This document shows, piece by piece, positions 45,199 to 57,957 of a stretch of DNA of 64,000 bases. Below the pieces are notes generated by a model. It saw only the letters and a program-made list of their open reading frames with translations, was not told where the DNA came from and made no database searches. The position numbers and the translations under genes are program-made. The DNA lies in assembly GCA_963966185.1 (NCBI GenBank), contig CAWZYM010000151.1:57501-121500 (forward strand), read 5' to 3'. The stretch is from Rhabditoides inermis. Its lineage: Eukaryota; Nematoda; Chromadorea; Rhabditida; Rhabditidae. Within the stretch, counting starts at the first letter, position 1, and each line of letters begins with the position of its first letter.

Positions 45199-47982
45199 CT
45201 ATACTTTAACTGTTTCTCCCTGGTAAACAAGCTGTCTCTATACTTTAACTGTTTCTCCCTGGTAAACAAGATTGACCACCTCACTAACACGCTCCGCACC
45301 GCCTCTCCCGACATAGCTGTCCTCTCAGAAACCTGGCTGAAGACGAAGCACGAAGACTCCGCCATCACCGCCGACCTGCCACACTACGCGATCAACCGCT
45401 GCGACCGTCCTCGCAGGAAAGGAGGAGGGGTCGCCATCCTCACCAAGACCCCCCTCATCTCCTCAGTCATCATCTCCCACTCGGAGCCCACTGCGTTCGA
45501 GCTGCTCATAGTTGAAACCAGCTTCTGTGGCTCCTCTATCCGACTCTGTGCGATCCACCGTGCACCCAACTGCAGCGCCACCCACACTGCCGACCTCGTT
45601 TCTATCATTGGAGATCACCTCGACACAGACGCGCACATCATTGTCGTTGGAGACGTGAACCTGCCCGACCTCACGTGGCCGCATCCCATATCCACCACGC
45701 CGACGAGCCAGCCGTTCGTCGACATTCTCACACAGTTCGACCTCGTGCAGCACATCGACCAGCCGATTCACTGACACGGCAACACGCTCGATCTGGTGTA
45801 CAGCAGTGGCTGCGTCACATCCTGGTCCATCACTGCCCCTCTCGGCACTTCGGACCACTTCGGAATCTCCATCGTCACTGCCATTCCACGCGTCGCCCTC
45901 CCTGTCACCTGGAGGAGAGACTACGAGTCTGCCGACTACGACCGCATCATCTCTGCTCTAGTGGACGTGCCATGGACGAACCTTTTTCGCGCCTCGTCGT
46001 CAGCCGACGAGATGTACGTCACCTTCACCGACATCATCCACCAAGCCATCGATCGGTTCGTTCCCATGAAGAGATCCTCTCCAAATGGGATACGAGTACC
46101 GGAATACCTTGCTAGTATCACCGCTTACTGGGAGCAGCTCTTCCAGGAATGGCTGTCGTTCCCTTCCGACACCCGCAAGCAGAAATTCAACGACTGCGAC
46201 GTCAAGTGCAAGCGTCTCGTTGCCAAGTACACTCGTTCTGTCGAGCGCGCTATCGCTCGAAGCAATGACAAAAATCGCTTCTACAGATACGTCAACGGTC
46301 GCCTATCCACTCGCTCGTGCTCGTCCAACTTCATACTACGCGACAGTACGGGTCATTCTGTCGTCAAGGATGATGCCAAGGCCGCTCTCCTCTCAGCGGC
46401 CTTCTCTTCTGTGTTCACTGCCGACGACAACCTTATGCCTACCGTACCCCACCAGGATAAGTCGACGTGTATGCCGTACTTCGCACCACACATCGTCTGT
46501 GATTTGATCGAGCACTGGACCACTTCCTATGCTCTCACTCCAGACCGCATCTCCATGCTTTTCCTGAAGCGAGTCGCCATCTCTGTCGCCGATCCGCTCT
46601 CACAGATCTTCAATTCGAGTATATCCTTCATCACTCCCATTCCGAAGGAGAAGGGCGCCACCGATCCACTCAAATACCGCCCTATCTCGAGCACCTGCTT
46701 TCCTTGCCGTGTCTTCGAGCGGATTCTGAAGCAGTCGATGCTGCAGCACATCGCCGACCGCAACATCGTGCCCGCCGAGCAGTTTGGCTTCGTTGCCCGC
46801 AAGTCGACTGAGCTGCAGCTTTTGCAGTGTCTCGACGACTGGACACGCGCCGTCGACGAGAAGAAGGACGTCGACGTGATCTACTTTGACTTCGCCAAGG
46901 CATTCGACAGAGTCTGCCACAACAAGCTTGTGCTAAAACTCAACTCATACGGGTTTAGCACACCCGTCGTCAATAGGATACGTAACTACCTCGATGGCCG
47001 CACTTTCCAAATACGAGTCAACTCTGCGTTCTCACCGTCCAGAGACATTCTATCAGGAGTTCCACAAGGGACGGTTCTCGGTCCTGTCCTCTTTAATGTC
47101 TTCACCGCCGATCTCATACCTCAACTTTGTGAGCTCGTCACCTGCCGTGCCTACGCAGACGACCTGAAGTTCTACCGTCCGTTTGGTCAACACGATAGCC
47201 GTCAACCACTCCAAGACGCCATTGACATCGTCAATCAGTGGTCCAAACTCTGGCAACTGCCTCTAGCCGCACACAAGACCAAGGCGATGTACATTGGAAA
47301 GAAGAATCCACGCCACATCTAGTCAGTAGACTCAACTGCCATCGTTGGAGTCGACGAAATTGTAGATCTTGGGTTCACCATAACCTCAGATCTACACTTC
47401 ACCAAGCACTGTCGCATCATCTACTCGAAGTCGTACAACAGGGCGTACACCATTCTTCGCTCGATCGTCTCCTCTGACAGGCAGATGCGCATCATCATTT
47501 ACACCACCTACGTGAGACCGCTCACGGAGTATGGCACGTGTGTGTTCAACCCATCGGACAAGACATCTATCGTACAACTCGAGCGCGTGCAGAACTACTA
47601 CACACGGGTCGTCTTCGCGCGCACAACGTCACTCGGATTCGATGCGTCTCCAGAACAACGCAACGGGGTTTTCCAGCTACAGTCACTCGAGAAGCGCCGC
47701 CACATCAACGACATCGTGATGCTCTACAAGGTACTTCATGGCTTCGTGGAGGTTGACGCATCTAGTTTCTTCCTCTTTATGACTGATAGGTTCGGTGCTC
47801 CCAAGCTCGTTCTTCCCAGATTTAGGCTATCAATCAGAGAGCGCGTTTGGAACGTGCGAGTCTGTAAATCCTTCTCTCTTGTTTCGCTGTATCATAGTAG
47901 ATGTCTTACCTCAACGACCCCGTCTGCCGCTCCCCTGGGGGCGGCTTCCCCTGCTGCTTTCAAACGGTGGCTCCCCATTTAA
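45199..47982 (+). pseudogene. LINE 2 ORF2 (endonuclease and reverse transcriptase) with two in-frame stops
   Basis: Frame 1 encodes an endonuclease (LSETWLKTK, RKGGGVAILTK, VVGDVNLPDLTWP, NTLDLV, TSDHFGIS) and reverse transcriptase (YRPISSTC, IYFDFAKAFDRVCH, SGVPQGTVLGPVLFNVFTAD, YADDLKFY). It then runs through the C-terminal region to PAAFKRWLPI. Stops interrupt it at 45772-45774 (TGA) and 47320-47322 (TAG). Near the start a 39-nt in-frame tandem duplication repeats LYFNCFSLVNK (45199-45270). The real initiation codon is not clear, since a TGA precedes the first repeat. Confidence 0.85.
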
Positions 47983-48050
47983 CTTTGTTTTGTTGTATCA
48001 TACTTTTTCTTTTTCACGTGTTATTATGCAACCGTATAAATTATTATTAT

Positions 48051-48236
48051 GAATGATACAACTACACCAGGGGCATTTGCATATCTCTTACTTTCGAATA
48101 CTCGAATTTATCGCAAACACACATGAACATTTCATCTGCCTGCTGATTACCATACTGTCTGGGTCGAAATAGTCTCGATGTGAGTCTTCGCAACTCGCGA
48201 GAGGGTCATTCGCTCCTCTTCACTGCAGCCGCGCGC
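48051..48236. other. 5' flank of the small basic-protein gene
   Basis: This lies between the LINE 2 tail and the ATG at 48237. Part of it (48180-48236) is open in the same frame, and CACTGCAG at 48219-48227 could be an acceptor, so the true start may be in an upstream exon on the far side of LINE 2. Confidence 0.4.
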
Positions 48237-49044
48237 ATGGGCCGAGTGGAGAAGGTGCGCGAGCACCAGTCCCGCACCAGTCACCAGTCACCAGTCACCA
48301 GAGTCTGGTTCCAGGTTCCGTCGTGCGTGTCGGCGCATCTGCGGCAGATGTGCGCCGCCGCGCCGCTCGGCAGCAGCCTCACCATCACCGTCAACGTGCG
48401 CAGGAAGGGTACGATAGCTACCGTACTCCTAATCGACTACAGTACCCCCAGCAGACTCGACGCGCAGTCTCGATCCCTATATCACCAGCAACGTGAGCGC
48501 GGCGATGCGCTCGCACAGCGTCAGTCAGGGTACGATAGAGTACAGTAACCCCACGGTACCGTATACCTAAGCGTCTCGCACGCCGCGCACTCTGTACGAG
48601 CTGAATCCGGGCAAGAATGAGCCCGCGGCAACCGGTGCCAGCGGAAACTCGCCGGTAGTGTTTGGTGGTGCGTGGTGAGAAATGGGAGCGAGCACACTGC
48701 AGACGCAGAACACGCAGACGCTCTACGACAACCTCAGCGTGCTCTCGCTGTCGCCCTGCCCCAGCCGCCGCGAGACCAAGGACAGCGCCAGCCAGGTATA
48801 CGGTACATACAGTATTCTGGTTACGGTCAATGCAATTCTCAGACGGACGACTACCCTATGTCGGACATCAACGGTGAGAAGTCATTCATCATTCTGCACA
48901 GCGACAAGGACAAGGTAGACGTCTAGTTTGTGCTTTGCTCACTCACCTTACTTTTCAGAAGTCGAAACAGCACCAGCAGCAGTCTCAAGTCGCTCGCGGC
49001 CAGCCGGTTGAAGTGAGTGTAGTTTGCTTGTTGTGCTGCATCAC

Positions 49045-49083
<39 letters not shown>

Positions 49084-49217
49084 CCTCTATCTCTCAGCTG
49101 TCCGACTGCTCTTCGCTCTTCCCGGAGGCGCAGGCTTTCGCGGAGCAGCAGAAGGTGGAGAAGAAGGAGAGACGCCGCCGCCGCTCGCGCACTTCTCGCA
49201 AGAAGAAAAGCGCATAG
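48237..49217 (+). CDS. basic protein of unknown family, 222 aa, 7 exons
   Basis: Exons: 48237-48408, 48455-48529, 48572-48654, 48703-48795, 48843-48914, 48959-49012, 49098-49217. Phases agree and five of six introns are 42-48 nt. The N-terminal part has VWFQVPSCVSAHLRQMC and SLTITVNVRRK. The middle is polar and Ser/Thr-rich (DPYITSNVSAAMRSHSVSQ, TLYDNLSVLSLSPCPSRR, SQTDDYPMSDINGEKSFIIL). A Gln stretch (KQHQQQSQ) follows, then a very basic C-terminus (KKERRRRRSRTSRKKKSA) that could be a nuclear-localisation or RNA-binding signal. I do not recognise the family. The start at 48237 is tentative because an upstream acceptor is possible. The gene is oriented away from the sphingomyelinase gene, and LINE 2 sits between them. 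Confidence 0.6.
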
Positions 49218-49528
49218 ACAGTTAACCTCCCCACTTACAAACCACAAATGAGCGTGTTTCGTGAATCTCAACGTTTTATATTCGTGCTTACAAACCCACT
49301 TTTAACACTCGTCGCTTAGACTCTCCTTCTCTGTCGCATGAAGAATTGACTTTCTGCACGTTTGTATTGTTTTCGGTGACCCATGCACCATGTCATGTTT
49401 TTATTGGTGGTTCAGAGTGGGATATTGGCATATCGAAATGCCCCCGTTGCCCCTTTTGTTTTGGCAGCGGCGGCGGTGCTCCGTCCACTCGGAAAGGGAG
49501 AGAGGGAGAAAGAAAGGGAGAGAGAGGG

Positions 49529-49562
<34 letters not shown>

Positions 49563-50200
49563 CCCCCACCACCCTCGAAACACTGCAACAACAACGCCGA
49601 GACGGACGAGAGTCGGTCAGAGACGCAGGAACACACTGTGCAAGCCAAGCAACTTCACTCACTCACTCACTACCGCTACCAGTCTCACTCCCCACTCATT
49701 CCATGTGTATGTGTCACACCCCTCCCTCGCTGGTGATTGTCAAGAGTTTTCGTGGTTCTGCAATCTCCAAAGTGCAAATGTTGTGTGCAGTTTCGAATCG
49801 CCTGTGTCTCTCGGCGATTTCACGTGAACCTCGCCCCTCGAAAGGAGAATGAGCATGTGAGCTCGCGAGCGCCCCTATCCCGGACAGAGTTTACACCCCG
49901 ACCTTACAGAACTGGTGTGCTTCAACCATATATATGTTTTTGGACATAACTATGATTGTCGGGAATATGTATTCCGTGAGCCATGATGGTTAGCCGCGGC
50001 TCTTTCCCCGCTGCTGTTGTTGTGGCATTTTGCCATTGCAGTATGTTGCAGGGTTGCTGCTGCCGCTCTTCTGTTGTGCTCTCCCTGCGACCATTTCCCA
50101 TTTCCGTCAACCAACCACACACTCACATGATACACTCTCTAAAGTGAATTGCACATGTTGCTGATCCCTGATCGTCACGTGTTTGTTACCCTTCACTCGC

Positions 50201-50250
<50 letters not shown>

Positions 50251-50753
50251 ATTCACCGACCGCCGGGGCTGATATCGCGTTGCTCTGATAATTCCAAATA
50301 GTCGAGGTCGATTATAAACACACCACCACACCTTCAGCCATTGATGATGTCATCGAGTCAAAGAACGAAACGGAACGCTGATAGAGAGGAGAGAGAGAGA
50401 GAGAGAGAGAACCGAGGGAAAGTGATAGAGACTATCATATGAACACTATCAGAGTTGTGTTTATCGGTCGCATCCGTCGGCTCGCACGCAAATAGAAAGA
50501 GAGACCATGTTGGCTATACCACACTCTCCTTCTGTGGGAGACTCCTCGCACGCAGACCAATCTGTGTGCTCCCACTGTTCCCACTCCCCTGCGACATGCA
50601 CTCTGCTCCTCCTGCTCCTCCTCCATTTTTCCCACGAACCCTGCTCCTCCTCCTCCTTAGCCTCTGCTCCTTCTGTTCTGTCTCCGAATCCGCGTGTTTG
50701 TCCACGAATATAGAAATGCATTCATTGCGTATCCGTTCTCACATCATAAACAA

Positions 50754-50756
<3 letters not shown>

Positions 50757-50802
<46 letters not shown>

Positions 50803-50818
50803 CTCTCTTCCTTTCTCT
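50757..50818 (+). repeat. (CT)n microsatellite
   Basis: A near-pure CT repeat in the promoter-side spacer of the AMPK-gamma gene. Confidence 0.9.
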
Positions 50819-51072
50819 CTCAATGGATTATAAATTATAATAAGTGTTCACTTCTCGTACGCTTATCTACTTCTTCTTATTCTTCCCGAGAGAGATATGT
50901 CAAGGTTCGCCGTTGTTGTTGACTGAAAGTGAGCGAATAGCGACCGCACGCTCACTCTCTCTCTCACTCACTATCTCTCTCTTTATCTCTCTATCTCTCA
51001 CTCACACACACACACCCTTACTACACACGTGGTCAATTCTGCAAACACAACGCATGTGTTCGCTACTCGCTC

Positions 51073-51129
<57 letters not shown>

Positions 51130-51276
51130 CGCCCTTTCTACCAGCCCGGCAGAGTGGAGAAGGCGAGAGTAACCCCTATCGAAAACTGGTAATTTCTCGC
51201 CCGCTGTTTCATAGGATTGGGCTGTAGAGTAGAGAGTAGAGCCCTCTCTCTCATTCCTTCATGTTTTGGCTATTCT

Positions 51277-51334
<58 letters not shown>

Positions 51335-51345
51335 CCTCTCCATCT
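51073..51345 (+). repeat. two close (CT)n microsatellites
   Basis: Two CT arrays (about 51073-51126 and 51277-51344) are separated by 150 nt of ordinary sequence. Confidence 0.9.
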
Positions 51346-51969
51346 CCGGCCGCTGAGAGGCGCGTTCGAGGCGCAATCAATACAGGCTCTCTCCCTCTCT
51401 CTTCTACCCACAGTGAGAACCCGCAACACAACATATATAGTAAAGGGCACGCTCAGTCTGCCACTCCTCCTCCTTGTTCATTCAATGACCACACATGCCA
51501 TGTATTCATATGTCTTCTGCTGTTCCAGGGAGAGAGAGAGGGGGGAGAGAGAGAGAGAGATAGAGAGAGGGGAAAGAGAGAGGGAGGCGCACGCGGTAAG
51601 TGCATCCGCGTGCTCTGGTTTCTGGCTCCTGGCCCGCCCCTCTTCACACGAGCCCTGACTCGATTGTGTGGTCCTTCTGGCACGTCCAAATTTTTTGACG
51701 ACTTTATTTATGGAAACGACTTGTTGATTTTATTGCTCCATCATCTTCCCACGCATCACGTCACTATCTCTGGGTTCATATTTGCCACAATTTCTATGTA
51801 TCATGTCTATCGTGTGTCCATTGCAATTCCAGATCACACTTCTTGAACGCGTATGTTACATGTCACATTTTCAAATGTCATCCCACCTCTACAATCAATC
51901 AATCAATTAATCGTTTATCCGGAATCGTTTTATCCGAAAATGACAACACAATCATGATGATATCTACAG

Positions 51970-54900
51970 GGTCAAGCAACCTGTCACTCGGAGCCTGTCG
52001 CCAGAGGGAATGTTGGAGACGACCAAACCACTCAACGTCTACTGCAGCAGCGAGCGCAGTGTGGGCGAGAGCGGATACGCCAGTCCAGTGAGCGGCGACG
52101 GCGGAAGCAGGAGGTGCGTGGATCGGTGGGATGAGTGGTAGATCAGAAAGGTAGATCACTGATAGTCACTGGTAGATCAGTACGGTAGATCACTGGTGAT
52201 TGTTAGATCAGAATGGTGGATCTCTGGTAAATCAGAATGGTTGTTCCGTAGATCACTGACATAACGTAACGATAGCGATCGATGCAGTTAGATGAGTTCC
52301 ATGTACTCTCTTTTTGTTTTCGCGTCCAGATGTTGCAAGAGATGAGATCGCTGCTCGAGTCGTCAGAGCACTTTTGTTTTGCGGCCAGCATGAGTAGGGC
52401 GGCGATCATACGCAATACGTCTATAGGTCATTAATCACAACACACATCGGCCCGCATGCACATTGCATATTCCATAAAACGCAAAAGTCAAACAATCACA
52501 ACACAGACACAGTGTGAATCGATACGTTTCACAAACCATATTGCACTAACCATACACTGAACTGCAGGTGTTGCGTTGCTCTTCTAAAATGACATCGGTT
52601 GTACAATGATTACCAGAACTAGATACGTTACACAATATCCTTTTATAACTCGATACGTTTCACATTTTCACAATACGTTTTCACGACTCGCTACGTGTTG
52701 CAGGAACTCGATGGCGTTCAAGGAATATGTGCGCAACCGGCGGTTCACCATGCTGTCTCGCACCAACCGCATCTCCGTACCAGTGCCACTCTCCAACCGC
52801 ACAGAGCGCCACTCTGGAGGGGAGGGAAGGAAGGTGCGATTCTCGGTACGAAACGAGTGCCGTATGAATTTGAATGCACTAACTGGGTGGTCCTAACGTC
52901 GTGAGTGGTCTAACAAACGTATCCCATACGTATGTTGCAGGTGAGCAACGACAGTCAGCTGGGCGATGAGATCGAAGAAGACGATGATTGGTCGCCGCAG
53001 CCCGTCTACCAGAGACGCATGAGCGTGCCCGAGAAGACATTCAGAAGCATGGTGGGTGGTCCTCGATCGATCGATAAATCAATATCTCATTCCAGGACTA
53101 CGCGATTCTGCGGCCCAGCAACGAGGGCGAGTCGCGATTCGAGATCGTCGCGGCGTTCGGTGAGGATTATCGATTGATTGCTGGGATTATCGATTGATTG
53201 GCGGGACATCACTGAACATTCAACACCACCAAATTGACACGCGAATTGCGTAGTAAAACGGCACAGAGATCGGGGGTTGACTCATCTCGATGAGTCAAGT
53301 GTTGTTTGTGCATCCTCGAGTCCTCGACCGAACATTACATGGCAATGACATTTGACAGACCGGCACAATTGACAGACACACGTGAAGTGATATAATGACA
53401 TTTGACAGACCGGCACACGGACCCGTACCGTCACTACATGCAGTCGATCAGCTGCTACGATCTGGCGCCCAGCCACGGAGCGGTCGTCATGATAGACGGC
53501 GCACTCAAGGTAGGCGAGTAAATCCCATTACAAAATATGCCATAACCATAGTCTGAGCACGATTTTCATAGAGCTAACACTTTCCAATTCAATTATATCG
53601 CATCACACATCGCAATATCGCAAATTCACTTTCCGCCTAACCTAACCTTATTAGCCGGGATACAAACCTTGAATACAGACTTACGAAGCAAATGATTTTC
53701 AAGTAGATCTGACTATTTTCTCCGGAATGCATCGCAAACTCCTCCAGGTTCACAAAGCTCTCACCGCGTTGTGTCAATCGGGCCATAACGCGGCCGTCGT
53801 GTGCAATCTGCAGCACGTCAAAGGTAGGCGTAGGCTTGCGTTTTTGCAACTCCTGAATCAAAAATCAAAGTTCCTCGGCCGGTCTGAAGTAACGGTCGAA
53901 ACTCCCTGACCTACGAAACACGACCAAACAACGTGTCCCGAAGACGTTCCGACTGTTGCGAAGAGACTGAGCACACCTTGAGTGTGTTGACCGTTGACCA
54001 CCTTGTCGTTCCAGGCGGTCTGGCGATGCTGACCGAGACGGACTGCCTGCGCGCCATCCTCCTCGCATCTACCGGCGTCACTGAGGTGAGTAAGTATAGA
54101 AAATCTAGTCTGTGACTGAGGTTTATAAGAGGTTTGAGGTATACTGCGGAATCACTGAAGGTTTACTGAAATCTATATACTTTTATGCGCACTCTTGACC
54201 CTCCCGTCTCTAGCCTTGTCGTTTCCCTAGATTTTACCGCGTCTGTCCACGCGCCCTTTATCGAATCTCGTTATCGTACTCGTTGTTTTCGCTGTATACA
54301 TGTGCTTTCCTTGTGTATACGTGTATTGAGGCTACAATACAAAACGTGGAAGGAACTCTTTCAGGTAGCGGAGCAGACTGTGGGCGAGTATCTCGGCTCT
54401 TTCGGCAACAAGAAACAGCTCATCTCGGCTGACATGGAAACCAGGTGATCATTATCAATCTTCGCACCAATCTCCAATGCTCGGAATTCTACGAGGGATA
54501 GTGGTGAGCGGTTCAGCAGATCAATCTTTGATCACCCGCTATCACTTATCAAGTGTACAACGCGCGTTCCTTACTATGCACGAATGCACACGAGTCATAT
54601 GATTGTGGGGGAGTGGGAGAAAGGGTAATGGGAGAACACACGAATCTACGTCGCTCACACGCACTGCATGCAGATAGAGTGATTGAGAGCGGAGAGAGAG
54701 GGGGGGGAGAAGTGAATTCTGTTTCGAGTGAGAGACGAATTGCTATGCACTTTCTTTCCTCACTCACTCACGAATTTTACTGGCTAGAAAATCGGGGACC
54801 GATGCTAGACACACCGACTGTTGCCCTTTTATGGGTGATCAATGGAACAATAGGGCACAGAACTAGCGGGGAGGGGTGCGAAAATATATAGATAGAGTCT

Positions 54901-57900
54901 CATGGCTTAGATTCACGCGGTGTTTTCTGGTTCAACAATCAACAACGCACAGGCCGTTGATTGTTGACTGTGGGGTATGCTAGTGAGTGGGGAGTGACGT
55001 CAGAGCGAGTGATGCCCTCTTGCTCACTCAGTCGATGTATAGGATTCCCTTTATCCCCATTTGCTGCACGTCCTAATCGCGTTTGTCAACAAAAATGACG
55101 AGATCCACTAATATAATCATCAGCTTCCTCATAAGCATTCGCAATATCCACCCCGCAAAAAGTGCCGCTGAGATACATTGATATAGCGGCACACTCACCT
55201 AATAAGTGTCTAATATGTGTATAATAATAGAATATGCAAAATTTCGGATAGACATTGGCGAAATGAAGGCGAAATGGTGACAACATGTATACACCACAAA
55301 CCCACAGAACAAATCAATCAATGGTGTGAGGAGATCGCTCAATTAATTCATAATTCGATAAATCAATACATCAATAAATCGATACAGCGTGTGGGACGCG
55401 GCGCGGCTGATCGTGCTGAACCACGTGCATCGCATTCCCATCGTCGAGCTGGACGACACGCAGCAGACCGAGGTCCTCACACGACCGCAGGTACGGTAGC
55501 ATACGGTAGCATACGGTAGCTGGGGGTACGGTATTTTGTATTTGTATTACTCATTTCATGGTAATACGGAACGTTATGTGATTCTGCACAGTGAAAATTC
55601 ATTACAAGATCTCATCGCATAGCGATTAAGCATGAGGGGTGAAACGTATTTATAAAAAGGTGCGATACGTTTCAGGGTGACGTCATGTACCTCCTCAACC
55701 TCAACCGCGTGCTCACCGATACTGTACTCAAGCTGGTGAGTCTCGCACTCGAAAATCTCTCTCTCACTCTCTCTCTCTCTCTCTCCCCTCTCTCTCTCCT
55801 CTCTCTCCCCCTTGTCTGCTATTTTTGACGCGATCCCTACTAGTGCACATATCACCCTGAACGGAATAGTTAATGGCATCGCTCCATATAAGTACAAGCC
55901 CCTTTCAGTCCGATCCGAAGCTCTCGCTGGGTCCGCACGTGAAGCAGCGCAGCCTGAAGGAGGCCAAGATCGGCACCTGGCACGACATCTACACGGTGGG
56001 TTATGGGTCGAGGGGTCAGGGATCGGATCCGGGGCGCGCCCATGAGTTTTGCTGGGTGGTTGTCCAGGCTATATTTAACCACACGCTTGTGCGTTTGCGT
56101 GTGAGCTTCGAAGTGAAAGTGTTTACACATTATCAGATGGTGAGGAGTAGAGAGAGGCATACACTCACACACACAGTGGATTTGCACTTCGTGTTATTCA
56201 CTGCGTCTCTGCCGTTCTGTCTCCATCTCTAGCCCCTCTCTCAACCCTTGGTACTCTCTCGCATCTCTGCTTCTCTACATCTTTACGTGTTTGCTGGAAC
56301 GTATTAGAGGGGACATATATATCGACGAGGAAACGCTGAAAAGAGTGACGGGAGAAGTGGATCTAGACTTGGCCGGGGCTAGAGAAAGGCGAGGGAGCGT
56401 GTCATCTCGAGAGGGTCAGACTGATTTGCACGTGTTTAGGTGCACACGGAATCCGACTGCAGAGAAGTCGTCAACATGTTCCTAGAAAAGTGAGTCGAAG
56501 AAGCCTTTTAGCATATCATACTAGGGGTGTAAACACCGGATTTGTGAGATTCGTAGATTCGTACGTAAAAAGTCTTCTTATTGAAACGTCTTATTAAATG
56601 TCACGTTTTGCCAATCTTTTAATATGATAGATGATAGTATGCCGCCAAGGAATGTAAACATGGATATCTGGGGAATTATAGAATGATATTTCAATTATCA
56701 CTTTTTACCACTCACACACTCGCCATAAAAATAGCAACATACTGTAACTAACATACTAACTTGTAACGTCGAGGTGTTTACAAAAAAACATCTAATAAGT
56801 ATGACTTCATTATTGAATATCGCGGATTACTGTAGAATGATGACCACGAAGAAACAACCATACATCGATACATCTGATGTGTCCAGATCGAATGAAACGG
56901 AAACAATTTGTTTGTTTAGAAAAAAATCTCTGTATCAGTATCAAATCTTCTCTGTATCAAAGACCAAAAAAATAATATTCTGAATCTCTAATCATCCAAT
57001 GCCAAAAATGTAAAAAAAAACAAGAAAGTTCACAGCAAAATGACACATAATGAAAGCCCTATGCTATGTATCCTCTTTCGTTGCGGCAGGAAGATGTCTC
57101 TAGATTCAGCACTCATTTATATACTCCTCATTCAGGAAGATCTCCTGTGTCCCCGTTGTGGATGACCACCGACGGGTGGTGGGGGTTCTCGGCAAGGGAG
57201 ACGTGATGCGAGAGCTGCGAGCACACCCCGTCAACTATCTGGAGGTACTCGACATCACTGTGGAGGTGAGTGTCTCATCAGAGTATACTCCTAGACATAG
57301 ACTTTCGTTCACGTCTCTGTGAGTGCCTTGTGTATTTCAATAAATTAAGCCGAATGTGCTAATGTTAACTATTTGAAGGTTCTAGACATTTCAGTTATTG
57401 TGCGTGTCCTTTCTAGACTGTCGAATCTAGGACATAAGAAAGTGTTTTCTTCCTTTTTTGGAAGTTTTAGGCATTCTTTATGTCCGATACTAGAAATTTT
57501 AAAGAGGTTTGGGGGAAACCTATCAACTATGGGTGCCAACGTGAGAGGGAGAGCAGGAAAGAGAGGAAGGGAGAGAAATAGAACAGATGTTTTTTTTATT
57601 TATTTCGCGAGTTGATCAATGTCGGCAAATAGAGTGCCTGACGTCATGCGTCAGTGTGAATATTGTGTTGTGTATCTTGCACACATCCCCATGGAATTGT
57701 TATGTTGGGACGACGACGTTTTGTCACTTCCTCTCTCTCCATTCTATTCCATTCCTCATTATATTGGGGCTTATCGGAGCTGTTCTAGTTCTACGCACAA
57801 TATTATTTTAGTTCCACTAAACAAACGAACTTGCCGCAACACTTTTGGGTTCTCGGTGACTCTCGATATGCCCACATGGAATGCATCAAGGATCATTTGG

Positions 57901-57915
57901 CATAGTGAGAGAGAG

Positions 57916-57957
<42 letters not shown>

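Larger units (their letters stand above)
44100..48050 (+). mobile_element. second CR1/L2-like non-LTR retrotransposon (LINE 2)
   Basis: The element has a GC-rich 5' region from about 44100, ORF1, ORF2 and a 3' tail ending ATAAATTATTATTATGAATG near 48050. It is a different family from LINE 1: the proteins are only distantly similar and the codon use is far more GC-rich. The left boundary is approximate because no empty site is available. Confidence 0.8.
49218..51969. other. spacer and probable promoter region of the AMPK-gamma gene
   Basis: This 2.75-kb stretch is dominated by CT/GA tracts: 49497-49562 (GA), 50200-50248, 50385-50412 (GA), 50757-50818, 51073-51126, 51277-51344 and 51530-51592 (GA). 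The first exon of the AMPK-gamma gene must lie here or just upstream, ending in phase 2. I could not choose between candidates (for example a donor at 51598, CACGCG|GTAAGT). Confidence 0.45.

Noticed and set aside
52333..52434. Possible exon starting MLQEMRSLLESSEHF between the first two AMPK-gamma exons
   Set aside because: Its phase does not fit the preceding donor (stop after six codons) or the next acceptor, and direct splicing 52113/52704 is in frame.
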